64,000 nucleotides of DNA from NCBI GenBank assembly GCA_029224185.1, contig CM055192.1, forward strand, positions 1,539,001-1,603,000, in the 5' to 3' direction. Numbering within the stretch: the stretch's first letter is position 1; every line of letters starts with the position of its first letter. The position numbers and the translations under genes were made by a program. Below are positions 30,801 through 42,830 of the stretch, one piece after another. The stretch is from Karalla daura. Lineage: Eukaryota > Chordata > Actinopteri > Chaetodontiformes > Leiognathidae. The notes under the pieces were generated by a model. That model made no database searches and was not told the DNA's origin. It worked only from the letters and a program-made list of their open reading frames with translations.

Positions 30801-33800
30801 ATTAAACGCGTATGAATACCTGGCCACTGTATATTCTGTTTATACTAAGCGGCTGAACCCAGAATGACGTGTATGTCCTACAAGTCATGTAAAACGCAAA
30901 AAAAAGGTTTGTTTTTTTCTTGGTCTCGGCCTGTGGTGTGGGTCATTACTGTGGACTCGTTGCCATCCAGCAGGTTCTGGGTGAGCCTCCGCAGCTCTAG
31001 CAGGCTGGTGTGAAGGCTTCCAGTAGGCACATCCTTGGCTGAGGAGGTCTCTGAGGACTCATCCATGGAAGAGTCGGTGGACAGCGCGGAATCGGTGACA
31101 TCGTTCCCCCGCAGATGGGAGCAGAGCGAGCGGACGTCGCAGTAGGCTTCCCAGAGCTGGAGGCGCAGCTGCACAGAGAAACAAGGGGGACGGGGCTCAT
31201 GGCAAAGGGCCGACGGTGACTCTTCCTGGACCGCTACAAGCGGAAACCTGGTAGTTTACCTGCTCTCTCTCCTGCTCCTGCTCTTCCTGCTCCATGCTCT
31301 GCTCTATCTCACAGAGGAGGCTGGACGGGTGTGGAGTGAGGCTCTGGAGGCTGCGCTCCTCCGTCAGCTCCTCCAGCCGGGAGGTCAGCTGTCTGTGGGA
31401 CACCTGCGCCTCCTGCAGCTCCAGCTGACTCTGCCGCAACTGGACACGACAGATGTGGCAAAGCAGGAAGTAAAAAAAACACGAAAACCGTAACCTCTCA
31501 AAGACGTGACACCAGAAATAGTCCTGTCCCTGATGTGTGCCCACCTGAAGGTCCTTCTCATGGCACTGCCTCTCCAGCACCAGAGTCCGCTCTCGGAGGT
31601 TGTCCACTGTGTTTTGCAGCAGCTCGTTCTCCTCCAGCATGCTATGCATGCGACGCTCCAACTCCATCTTCCTCTCCGACAGCATCTTAATCTGAGAGGT
31701 CAGACAGTCTTAGTCCCAATCAGTTAGTCCCACACATTAGCCGGACAAAGCCAGGATCATTTGGGCGTGCTGGTTGGCAGAAGTCACAGGGGCAGCTAGA
31801 CGACGTGTCAGGTTTTCTTGTTTCCTTAAACGAGGCAGGCAGGACTCTTACACAAGACTGAAGAGTACTCCCACTGACCTTGAGAATGTCTATTGCCCGG
31901 TATGGGTGTGGGCGTTAGTTAGCACCCTCATCTTCAGGAATGTGATAAGCGAGTGTCTCCAAAAAGCTTGATATCGGCTCGCTCCTTATCGAGCATGCAT
32001 TTCATCCTTCTACTGAAGGCTGAAAGCAACGGTTCTCCCCTGAAGCTGAAGCTGAGCAGAGTTCATAATTTAATAAACATCACTTCTTGCTTGCTTTTCA
32101 TCCTCCTGCTTTTGACCTACATCGGAAAAACTACGTCACAAAGCAGGAGCTTGCATGTGGGGCGGTTGTTTTCACAACTGTATGAGCAGCCAGGGCCTCT
32201 ATATTCTCTGGGCTGCTAGTCTATTATCATATACATGAGGGAATGTGCCATTATCCATCAGCACAAGTCGCATGAAGGCCAGGTGTTGGAGAAGTGGAAG
32301 CATCCAGACATTGCAGTATCTCGGCTAAATATAGAGCGGTACATACGCCTTTTCGACCAATTATAGCACAGGCTTTGCAGCCTGGGTGTTTTCTGCCAGG
32401 CTCCGACAGAAGCTGAAGGGACATCTGAATTGTTGCTCAAACAGCACCCCTTTTCAAGGCCGTACGTGCCACACGTGACGTCACAACACATCTCATCATG
32501 TAGCTACAAAAGCCAAGTATGTTTGCCATGCTCAGGAAACAGGGATTGTCATGAGAGAAGGCCTAACAGAGGTTCTTAAGAAAGACCGAGTCATCTGCAC
32601 CACAAAAGAGCAGTGTTTCTGCCCAGGAGAGCCAATTACAAATTCAGAGGACAACAATGGTTGCAATCCTTGTTTCTCTTATTTGAGGGCATATCATGCA
32701 GCATGCAATCTGGCTGACAAACAGCATTTGGCAACCACTCACTTCTAGCCCTTGCTGCTCCGATGTACAGGGGGAGGAGCGTGAGGCAGGGAAGAACGGG
32801 TGTAGAGAAAGAGAAAGTAAAGCAAACACTTCCTAGAAAATGCTTTTAGCGTGACTTGTGAATGTCATCCAACTCATAAATATACATTTCTTACGAGTTG
32901 TCTTTCACTTTATCTGGATTTCAGTGCTTTTGGGTATTATAGAATAGAATAGGAAAGAATACAGTGAGCCTTTATTCATCCCACTCATCTCACTTTAAAT
33001 TCCCTTTGGACATGCTGAGATGTCAGCTGCAGATGTAAATATTTGCACTTGTGTTTGGTTGATTAGCTTTTGATAGATGCTCAAATCAGCCATTTGATCA
33101 GCCCTAGTCTAGTGCAGGGGTCACTAACTTGTGGACTGTGATTTGCTATTTTAAGACACTTTAACACACATTAACCGGCAAATCTTTCCTTGCCTGTGCT
33201 GTAACCTACAAAAGATGCGAAAAATCTTCATCTTTGATTCCACAAACTCTTATCTTATCCCTCCCTCTCAGCAGCTTTGTCTGATATAGTCCGAGTCTGA
33301 TTTCAGCTTGTAATAAATTAGCGCTTCTAGAGCAGGTTGTTGGCAGTAAATTAACACGTTCCTATTCATCTAGTTGAATGTAAAAAGGTTAATGCTGTAA
33401 ACTGAAAGAGGCTGTTCGGCGGGGAGACTTGTCGAATACCCCTGGCCTAGTGGGTACGGATCTCGATGACTGTAGTCCCTCTGTAGCTCATCACAGTTGC
33501 TACCTGGCAGCTGCGGCGCTCACATTTGCCCCATCAAGTGATGAATCACCCATAGTGGGATGAATAATTTCGTAATAATTAAAAAAAAAAAAACGTGGAC
33601 TCTGAAGAGCCACAACGAGAAAATGTCCGTGACAGCACCTCACCTCAGCCTGCAGAGTCTCCAGTCGTGTCATGTGCTGGCTTGTAGACAAACTCTTCTC
33701 CCTGAAGTCGTCCCGTAATGAATGGACCTGAGTGGACAGCTGCCTCTCCACCTCCGCAGCCTGGACGCAGTCACACAGACGGACATACAGCATCGATCAT

Positions 33801-36800
33801 CTGTTCTGCATGTGCATGTATATCTATTCATCCGTGCATATCTATTCATCCAAGGACATCTCTTCAGTCTGTGCTCCCTTTCAAACATTCTACGTGACTC
33901 ATCGACCGATAGCGGGAATAAGCACGCGTCCACACACACGCACGCACGCGCACGCACTCTCACGCGCGCCCAAGTAAACATGCATCATCATAGTGGTGTT
34001 CACTATGTACTGAGTGTTACTGACAGTGCTACTCATGAATCAGTCCTCCTCCTCTCTCCCTATCAGTGCTGCATGTGATAGTTGTTCCACTGGAAAAGCC
34101 CAACTTTACCAAATGTCAGAGCCGCTCTCAATACAATAGGTAAAGCTTATAATAGCACACTGCTCAGCATTTGTGCAACCTACCCCAGTTGTTTGACAGG
34201 TAATATCATGCCACCCACAACCTGCCTGAGTTTTATATTGGCATACTAAGGCACTTGTGTCATCGTTGCCATGGCAACAGCAATAGCCTGAAATGGCAAA
34301 ACACTGTATAAAATAGGAGCAACTGATCTGCACCCTGGACACAAACGTTTTCCCTCGCAGTAAAAACGGCACTCAAACGAAATCGCCCTGTCCGTTTGAG
34401 CGGACGTCCTCATCGTTTCCTGGTTTCCTGTGTTTCCACTACTAAGTGACGGAGGCGCCGCCTCTAGGTGGCACTGCTCACTAAAGCAGCCTCTTTGAGA
34501 AGCTGGCACTGACGGGGCTCAGCTGCTCATGTGAGCCATTCAGTTCACTTCACCTGTGTTCTCACTCGTCCAATTTGCCGTGAAGGTGTTAGTAGACATG
34601 AACATGCCAAAGGCTGTGTTCTCTCTGTCCAGTTATCTGATTCCTGCTCCATGTTACATATTCCAAAGTTACACAGCACGAAAGCCAATATAAATGTGGA
34701 CCAGGCCCTCACTGCTCCAGACCTCTTCCAGGAGTTGAGGGTACTACGAGAGATAATCCCAAAGGGAACAACTACAGCAACAAAAACACTTCCGTTAGCT
34801 CAAAGGGATTGAGGGAACTTTCTCTAACTGTGACATGGTGCTCAAGATCCTATTGGCGTTTCCAGTAACAGTGGCATCAAGCGAGCAGAGCTTTTCAAAG
34901 TTGAAATGAATTAAAAACTGCGCACCTCCATGTCATAGGAGAGACTGTGCGGGCTTGCCCTGCTGTCCATTGAAAAGGGCATTGCATCCAAGCAGGGTTA
35001 TAAAAATATTACTGCTGAGTTTACGGCCAAGAAGGCAAGGAAAACGACTCTGAAGTGATTAGTTTCTGCACAGTTTACACATGCTGATTCCACCTCATCT
35101 GCTCTGGCAAGTGTGGCAAATAAGTTGAATAAGAAGTAACATAGGTTGAGTCTTGTTGTAATTGACGGATGCATATAATGAATGAAAAGTGTCTTAATCT
35201 GCTTGTTCAAAATGTCAAGATGCCAAAAATAAAGCGACTGAGCTGACTTGATGTGCTGGAGCCACTCGATGCACAGTTGACCTCTTTTTTCATTTGAAAT
35301 AAACAGCAGGGAGTCATAGCTGAGAGCATGTGCACGATCATGCTGTGTCATGCTACTTGATAAAACGTATTGCAGCGAGATTACGCTTGCAACAGAAATA
35401 AAACAGTTGCACCTGTGTGACTGTTTGACATGGACGCAATCACGCATCCATGTCAAAGAGGAGGGCCTCGTATTTCAAGTTCACACAGGGTCTCGCACCC
35501 CTCCTGCCATGGCCCTGTATGTGGCAAAAGAATGAATTCTTACCATAGTAATAACTAATAAAAATGACTGTGTAACCTCTGTAGATACAAGGCATACAAG
35601 ATGAGCTGTCAGCACTTCTTTGCTACCCAGTGTTTTTGGAAGGAACTTGAAACACACTGTGGGACACGCTGTGGGTCATGCTTTGATAAGCTGCTACTGT
35701 AATAACAATGAATAACTGGAAGTTCAAATACATTCATTGCACTGATTTCTACTGATGGTTTTTAGAATATATACTATCCCTATACTAAAGCATTAAACAA
35801 GTTGTAAGGATCTTAGCTGGTCTCACATTTGAAGTCTCATTCTTGTGCTATTATCAGCTGTTGTCTGTGAGTCATGTGCGTACAGCGGAGCAGCACCTAC
35901 AGATGAGTTGTGACAGGATGGCCGGATGATCCTGACCCCTTCACGTGCAGTCACTGCAGCGCAGGCAGAGCAGAGTGCTGACTGTGATGTCTGCCCCACT
36001 GACTGAAAGCACTGGAAGATTAAGGGCATGGGGAGAAAACTGCGGTTTCCCAGAGTTGCCTGATTTGCTGATGCTCCCTTAATCTGCACATAAATTCCTC
36101 AGATCACAGATCAAGCTTCGGCAGCGTGACAGGATAAATGCGGCACGTCGGACTGCTGCCACCGAATCCAGGGCAGCAAAGTAGGGCTCAGCAGAGAGAC
36201 ATGTTCACTCGTTCACACGAGGAAACACTGCACCGTCACTTTTCAGAGGAGGGTCAGGACTTGAGAGGGAGAGCTCTCTCGCTCTCTACCTGGGTGCTGG
36301 ACGTCACTGCTGTGCCACTGCATCAAAGGTCTCTGGCAGCGCAGCCAAGCATCCAACTATTTGTATCCATGTGCCATTCCGTGGAGCACATTCCCATGGT
36401 AACAACGCACGGGGCTTTCATTTGCATGTCACGGTCGTCATGGCAACGGGGGAAGAAGTGGGATTGGTGGAGCTGTGAGTTGTGGTATCAATGCTCCTGG
36501 TTTTTTCCATCGTCACTTTCTCTGCCTTGTCTAGACTTATGGGCAACCCTGTGTTCACACGATTGCATAACAGACAAGGGGAGTGTGCTAGGCAGAGAGC
36601 AACAGCTACCTGGCATCCGATGAGAAGCAGATGCTTCAGAGGCTGATGGATGGGAGCCTGTTTGACACAGACCGTGAAAGGAGGAGTAAAAGTGAATCCT
36701 GGCACAACAGCAGATGCCAGAGTTCAGCTTTTGTCATTTAGAGATGTTCACATTGGACCTGTCCAACTGAAATCCAAGAAAAGCTGTAAGAAATAGCTTG

Positions 36801-39800
36801 AAATACACAACCTTGATGAGCCACTGTATACTGTCATTATTCAACCAAGTTAATTCGACAGTGTACTCGACAGTGCATCCCCAGTGCTCTGTGAGCATGT
36901 GTGCTAATGTAATTAGAGAAAGGTCGTCTTCCTGCTGCTCTGCTCTGATCAGATTAGGCCTGAGGAGATTGTCCGTTGTCACACTCAGCCGCACAGCACA
37001 GCTCACTTCCTCCAGAATCTGCTCCCAGATCACTTCATCTATTTGTGTTGAATATAACATACAGGCACCGGGCACCCAGCCTTGGAAAGTCCATGCACAC
37101 ATCCACATCCAAAGCTGTGTGGTCAGATGCAAAACAGAATTCATTTACACATCTCCTTTGCCTAGACTCAGAAGTTACCTCTTGTTATTAATGAAGTAGA
37201 GTGTGGACTGGAGTTGTTTTGGTTCCTGACTGAATGCATATGGCAAAGCTATTAGCCTGGATTACAGCCTAAATCCCATCCGCGCTGCATTTTACCCCAT
37301 GCCTTACGGCACTTCTTATAGCGTGCCCTGCTCCCTCAAGGTCACCCTTCTGCAGCGACTGGGGGCCCTGTGGAGCCGCTAGGGCGGTGTTAGGGCGCTA
37401 ACACAGCATTCTAGCAGTCTTTGCGTTGAAGCTCTGTTTAAAAAGAAATCTCCTTCTGAGAAGAGCACAAAAACAACTTCATCGCCATCCCGCGTAAATT
37501 CTGGATCTAAATGGGCAATAAAGCAATGTGACAAGTAAGCACAATAAATTACATTTAAATAATGAAATGCAAAGCAGTGAAGGCGCGTAATTAAATCTAC
37601 TTTCACTTTCTCACCTGTATACGTCACCTGTATATTCTTCTAACATATTCATATTCATAGTATATTAATATGGCATGCATATGTTCTTGTTTTAGTCTTA
37701 ATAAGCGCTTATAATGCATATATTATACTTATGCCTGTACTTTACAATGTATCCCATGCATTCATATTCTATGTGTACATATATAAGTATTATTATATCC
37801 CTGAACGCAAAGTGTCCGGCATATGGCCTGACCGCCGCCGCATGTTTATGGTGTTAACGCCATAGCACCATTTCGATTCTGAATGTTGATATTTGGCAGA
37901 CAGATTCATTTTCACGCATTTCGGATTGTACGTTTTGCACTTTGGTGGAAAATTACATTTGTGCTTGTGTCTCCAGAACTATTAGGCTGACCGACGTCAA
38001 ACTTGATGCGAATAAAGCAACGTGGCTTGTTCGATCACGCCTCTGGGCTCTCAGAGATATAGCCATTGCATTCAGTGCCGAATGCATAGGTTGTTATGTG
38101 CAGTTATCACACTTTACTACAAACTATCATCATTGTGATTTTTCTTAGCGTTATTGTTATTTCTATGTACTTATTGATTTCTGGATAACAATGCGATAAG
38201 AGAGACACCTAGATGTTGAAAAACCTCTAACATTGCGCTCTTGTGGGGTGGTTTTGGAGATGTGTTGAGATCCAAGTTTTTTTGCAAAACATCACCAGAC
38301 ATTATGTGGGGGTTCATATGACCGGTTTGTGTCAAACCAGAGGGCTCAGTATGGGGTGATACTTAACTTCCCAAAATCTAATAAGGCAATCAAACAACCA
38401 TGGAAGAACAAAATGTCATTCAACTTTCCAAAAGTCTCCTAAAGACAAGGCATTGTGAAAATTATGGAGTGTGCCGAGAAGACTTCACAAGAGTTACGGT
38501 TCATGCATAATACACTCTTCACTGGGATCACCTTCATTCCACCTAACCCTGACTCTATTTGTACTTCTCGAAAAACTCTGATATCGCTTTTCTTTTGCGG
38601 AAAACTATAGCAGTCATTTCCAGCATTGCAATAAATAGAAGTAAATTAAATAAGAAGTAACATAGGCTGTGCATAGGCTGTGCATATAATCACGCATCCA
38701 TGTCAAAGAGGAGGGCCTCGTATTTCAAGTTCACACAGGGTCTCGCACCCCTCCTGCCATGGCCCTGTATATGGCAAAAGAATGAATTCTTACCATAGTA
38801 ATAACTCATAAAAATGACTGTGTAACCTCTGTAGATACAAGGCGGGTTGATGAGCTGTCAGCACTTCTTTGCTACTCAGCGTTTTTGGAAGGAACTTGAA
38901 ACACACTGTGGGACACGGGTCTCCCAACAGCTGCACCGTGAGGAAATAAATTCAATGCGCTTTGTTCAATATACATTCAATACACTTTGACACTTAGTCA
39001 TTTCCAGCACTGCAATAAAGGACTGCAAGAACAAACTCATTATAGCGTGGACGACACGCAGGAGCATGTTGTCACACAGCCACCTATGGACTGATTTCAA
39101 TCAAGACAAGATTGCTCCACTTATTAACTAGTATGATCAGCAGGGGGGGGGCAGATGAAAACAGTTATCCTCCTGTGGATTCAGTGTTCAGTTTCCTCAG
39201 GGTAGTTTTGCATTTCCACTAGAGCTCTTAACGGTTAAGACTACTTAGTAACAGCCCACTGCTCTGAAATAAGCAGAGGGGGAGAGAGAGAGAGAAAAAA
39301 AATAAGGAAGGAAAAGAGAAAAGAAAGACCAACAAAAAGAAAAACCAAGAGCATTGGTTGACCTAATTCATTCCGTTGTCTAGCAGGTCACCCTCCTTTC
39401 CCCCAGTTTACCGAATCGTAAAATTTGGATCAATTCAATCTAAAAGGATATCCTCCCTCAAAGCACAACACGAACCACTTTTAAGACAGCATCGTCATGG
39501 ATCACTCAGGTCCGTGTTCCAGTCAGATCAAATGCAGTCTAATTACGCAAACAGCCCTCTCCTGCTGCTGCGTAGCATTGCTGTGGGTAGCCTGCTGACA
39601 GTGTGATCAAAACAACCGCTCGAGCCTGTGTGTTCTCAGCCCTGGGGCATCCTGAGAGAAGCTTCCAGTGCCGGGCGCACTGGCAGCTTAAAAAGTTGCT
39701 GTTATTGTAGGCCTTCAAGATGTCACAATGGTCTTACAGGTGTCCACGATGTATCCTCCTGACAAGAGTGTGGCCACCTTTTTTTTACTCTCTTTCTTTC

Positions 39801-42274
39801 TTTACACAAACATGGTTCATCTGAGGAGCACCACCATACCGAGTGAGCGTGTTTTCGTGGAGGTGGAGCTGTGCACTGAGCCTCTTAGCAAGTCTTAATC
39901 AGCTACAGTTACTAACAGTGGAGTGCTACTGCCAGCCAGCCATTCATCCATCTATCTGTGTCTATTAGCTGTCTGTGTCTCGTGAAGCAAATCAGAATAA
40001 ACCTCTATTAGTACCACAACAGGGAAAACTTCAGAGGGGACATGGCAATTTTCTCTTTTGCCTGCGGTCATAACTACACACAAATCACCTGTTGATTTGT
40101 GACGTCCTGTTGCGCAATGGTGCAATCCAGTCATTCTAGATGAGTCAACAGGAAATGGATAGATTCAGGTAGATTCACTTTCATACTGGTGAGTTCGCGT
40201 GATTAAAGTGAACCAGGACAGAGGTGAATCCACTAAGGAATGATCGATCCCGGTTTGACAGAGCATCCAAGAACTGGATTGAGAGGCCCTGAGGCCTGGC
40301 CAGGGAATAACCTATAGTGCACAGACACAGACAGACACACACGCACACACACACACACAGATAGATACTGGGTGGAGGGGCGGCTAAAACGGCATTAAGA
40401 CCATGTGACACAACGACTCAAAGCTCAGACTAATTAAATCTTGGATGCAGATTGGCTGCGCTGGCCTGAAGCGGAACATCTAACGCATGCGCGTCAGATG
40501 AGTTGGCATGATTGTATCTAAAGGATATCATCAGGCAGCATACACACTCAGGCAGGACGTCGGCACTCACCCTGCTGAGTTGCTCCAGCAGCCTGTGGTT
40601 CTGCTCGGAGAGCTCGCTGATGGCCTTGCTCTTGTCCCTGTCGGCCTCCCTCAGCTGCAGCTGCTGGCGCTCCAGCTCGCCCTGCAGCTGCTGGACGTCC
40701 GTCTCCAGCTCTGCCACGCGACCCTCCCACTCCCCCTCTCTGCTCTCGAGGCGGCGACGCAACTCGTGCTTCTCCTGCTCCAAGTGCTGCGCATACAGCG
40801 GGGGACAGGGGGTTCACGGGTTTGGGTTCATTGCAAAATGTCAGTGTTTTATAGGATACAAGCACAGTTGGAAATCACAGACCACATGATTTCATAGACG
40901 GCAACACCTTACGTACACTGAGTACTGTTGAGCCTTTTTCTAAACTTTTTTCCTCTCCTGAAGTCAGCCCTTACATTGTGTTGCTGATAGCATCACTGCC
41001 ATGTCCATACATTTACCATTGAAATGAATAAAGTTTGACTCTTGTGATACACACCAGGATCTTTATGTTTTTGTCTATTTGCTTCTGTTAAAACAGGACA
41101 TAAATACAAATTGAAAATCTTTTTTTTTTCTTCTCTCTGGCAAGATAATGGATGGATGGTTGAATGGCAGCAAACAGTGGACAGATGCCTTGAGCCAGGA
41201 ACACCAGTGGCTGTTGGGATGGGGGTTGTTGTCAGGGTTAAATCAAAAGATGAGGCATCTGTCGTCTGTCAACCACTGATTTAATCTAATGAAAAACCCT
41301 GTACCTCAAACAGCAAACCACAGTGGCCAAAACATGATGCACAACACTATTTGAATAGAAAGGAGGAACACATCATTTACAAGCTGAGTTGGATATTAAG
41401 AAGCAGCTTATTTCCCTGAGCTGCAACATGGGGATGAATATGGATCAAAGGGCTGAACAGATGTACAGTACAGTGGGTGCAATAGGCCCTGGGCATACAC
41501 AGGATTAGTCTTTGTGTTGTTTTCGCATGCCTTGTGTTGGCTTGGGCAAATGGATTTGAAAAACAAGATAAATGAACTTCTTCTCCACAGTGTAAACATC
41601 TCACAAATCAGACTGCTGCTCCTTCTTTCTTTTAACTTGGCCACTGATAAAATAGTGGCCATACATGGAGCATGGTTTACCCATCCTTAAATCGTATAAA
41701 CTGTGATAAACAAGTATACAGGCTGTCATATAAGGCTGTCAGGAATGGAGTATAAGGCTGTCAGGGAGAGCGGTATCTTGTAACTTAAGCAGCTTGAATG
41801 CTGAAACCTGAAAGCAGAATTTGTAAGGGTCCTAATCAGTTGTTTACATTGTTCAGTCTCAATCGTTAATACAGGACTGAAGCATTTTGAGCACCATCCA
41901 GCATCAAAACTTGAGATCTCTTAGTTTACCTCTAATTTCTCGTTGAGATCTTTGTGCATTTTCTCATATTGCTTGGTCAAGTCTTGGTTCCTCTCCAGTA
42001 GCGCTTTGCCAAGTTTAGCAGCTAGCACCAAGTCTTTTTCCTTCTGTCGGACGAGCAACTGAAAGTCTACGTTGTACCCCGCCGTAGAGGGCTCAGGCTC
42101 CGGGAGCTCGGGCCCGTCTCTCTCCCCAGTGAGCATGGTCAGTTCCTCCTCCAGGGCCGGACCCAGGCCTCCAGAGGGCTCCTGGGCGACGGGCCGGGGC
42201 TCCATGCAGTCGCTGTCCAGCTCCAGCGGTGCTGAATGCAGGGCGGGCTGCAGGTCGAAGCAGGAGGCGGACAT
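26987..42274 (-). CDS. BICDL1: BICDL1 (BICD family-like cargo adaptor 1), 10 exons, ~591 aa
   Basis: BICDL1 (BICDR-1, CCDC64) is a coiled-coil adaptor that links RAB6 vesicles to dynein-dynactin. Exons in transcript order: 42274-41930, 40786-40571, 33760-33644, 31691-31545, 31439-31260, 31168-30950, 29943-29800, 29611-29481, 29052-28932, 27142-26987; all are GT-AG and in frame. The start at 42274 gives MSASCFDLQ, matching the family's MSAFCLG start; longer upstream frames are rejected. Exon 1 carries the CC1 box (AAKLG, residues 85-89) for the dynein light intermediate chain. LLCEIEQS (316-323) is a Spindly-like dynactin motif. The conserved RAB6-binding segment QLLDAIQQKLNLSQQLEAWQ precedes the end KRLFSFFKKS. 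Human BICDL1 is ~573 residues. The extra length comes mainly from exon 7, listed separately. The largest intron (40570-33761) is 6.8 kb and holds hAT debris. Confidence 0.95.
27735..27862 (+). repeat. (TC)n(CA)n compound microsatellite
   Basis: TCTATCTC/TC units run into (CA)n of about 42 bp in BICDL1 intron 9, with an imperfect CA continuation. Confidence 0.95.
28737..28760 (+). repeat. (CA)n microsatellite
   Basis: Twelve AC/CA units in BICDL1 intron 9. Confidence 0.95.
29800..29943 (-). CDS. BICDL1: BICDL1 exon 7, probable cassette exon (48 codons)
   Basis: Exactly 144 bp with phase 0 at both ends: acceptor TCTCGCAG|GGCTCG, donor AATCAG|GTACAG. It encodes GSRRCDEEALEEQ and then a charged heptad-like coiled coil ending in LQLHNQ. 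Joining exon 6 (…DGNEST) straight to exon 8 (VALLSVEM…) reproduces the mammalian order DG-EPTVTLLSVEM that I recall. The exon can therefore be skipped without disturbing the frame, and the mammalian reference protein appears to lack it. The pyrimidine tract before the acceptor is weak, as in many alternative exons. Not proven by transcripts. Confidence 0.75.
31692..33106. other. BICDL1: BICDL1 intron 3, left part
   Basis: Intronic sequence with only short frames of no recognisable family. A moderately AT-rich stretch at 32830-33060 has no clear repeat ends. Confidence 0.5.
33107..33452. mobile_element. hAT MITE with 8-bp target-site duplication
   Basis: The element starts CAGGGGTCACTAACTTG at 33115 and ends …GAATACCCCTG at 33444, so both ends read CAGGGGT(C/A) inward, as in hAT/Charlie elements. 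The flanks are GTCTAGTG (33107-33114) and GCCTAGTG (33445-33452), an 8-bp duplication with one mismatch. The ~330-bp interior has no coding capacity, so it is non-autonomous. It sits in BICDL1 intron 3. Confidence 0.8.
34640..35060 (+). mobile_element. hAT transposase C-terminal relic
   Basis: The plus strand encodes the hAT dimerisation region: LTAPDLFQELRVLREI, then MVLKILLAFPVTVASSEQS and FSKLK. After a frameshift and one in-frame TAG it resumes with ERLCGLALLSIEKGIASK. The pattern of LPVT-A--ERSFS-LK--K---R--M---RL--LA---IE is the conserved hAT C-terminus (ZMYM1-like transposases). It is clearly dead. It lies in BICDL1 intron 2, antisense to the gene. Confidence 0.8.
35438..35668 (+). repeat. 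231-bp dispersed repeat, copy 1
   Basis: Matches 38688-38917 at roughly 96%, from AATCACGCATCCATGTC to CTGTGGGACACG. It lies downstream of the hAT transposase relic and may be the 3' part of that element. A short upstream match (AATAAGAAGTAACATAGG at ~35128 and ~38650) supports a longer ancestral unit, internally deleted in copy 2. Confidence 0.85.
35669..38611. other. BICDL1: BICDL1 intron 2, unclassified stretch
   Basis: No supportable genes. The portion from about 37790 to 38300 looks different in composition (moderately GC, several near-palindromic words) and may be an old transposon, but I found no ends or target-site duplication. Confidence 0.45.
38612..39019 (+). repeat. Dispersed repeat copy 2 within 24-bp direct repeats
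   Basis: The second copy of the 231-bp block (38688-38917) is enclosed by AGTCATTTCCAGCATTGCAA at 38612 and AGTCATTTCCAGCACTGCAA at 38996, each continuing TAAA. This gives 24-bp direct repeats with one difference. The 5' part before the block is shortened compared with copy 1. Confidence 0.75.
39267..39350 (+). repeat. Polypurine stretch
   Basis: About 80 bp that are almost entirely A and G (GAGAGAGA, then AAAAAAAATAAGGAAGG and further A/G runs) in BICDL1 intron 2. It is low-complexity sequence. Confidence 0.85.
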
Positions 42275-42830
42275 GAGCTGACAGAGGACGCTTTTCACTC
42301 CGACTGATGCCGCCCTGCTCCGGCAGGGCCGGCCTCCCCTGACCGGCTCACAACTACATCCATGACTGTCAGCTGCGGTTGGACTGATGCGTGCTGGCCC
42401 GTTCCGTCCTCGGTGCTCGGTAAACTGCCTTCCGCGGCTCGGACACCGCCTGCCTGTGGAGCTCCGCACACACACGGAGACTTTACCCCGGGATGAAGCG
42501 CCTGGAGCTGGGACAGTGCGCCGCGGTGTCTCGGTGACGGTTGGTCCCGTGTCGGGGTGCCGGGACCCCCATAATGATGGGCCTGTTTCAGGAAAGCTCC
42601 AAAAGCCGAATGGAGGAGCGCGCTCCCGCTGCTTCCAAGACCTCGCTACCGTCTTCCAGGCGCGTTCCCGCCACGGCGGTGACGTCAGCTGCGACCTGAT
42701 AGAACGAGCTCTCCCATTGGTTGAGAATGATAGGGCCATATTTCGGTCCTCCACACACATCTGGGACTGCCAGCGGAAAGCTGCTGCAGCAGCTCTCCTC
42801 ACAACCCTAGACAAACCGTGAGAAAGAAAC
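42275..42830 (-). promoter_or_regulatory. BICDL1: BICDL1 GC-rich promoter / 5' UTR region
   Basis: CpG-rich sequence upstream (higher coordinates) of the BICDL1 start codon, falling off sharply to AT-rich sequence beyond ~42830. No TATA box is evident. A minus-strand frame continues upstream from the start codon to 42967, but its sequence is not BICDL1-like and probably reflects the GC-rich composition. Confidence 0.55.

Noticed and set aside
37790..38300. Possible transposon in BICDL1 intron 2
   Set aside because: Composition is suggestive, but no terminal repeats, target-site duplication or coding trace could be found.
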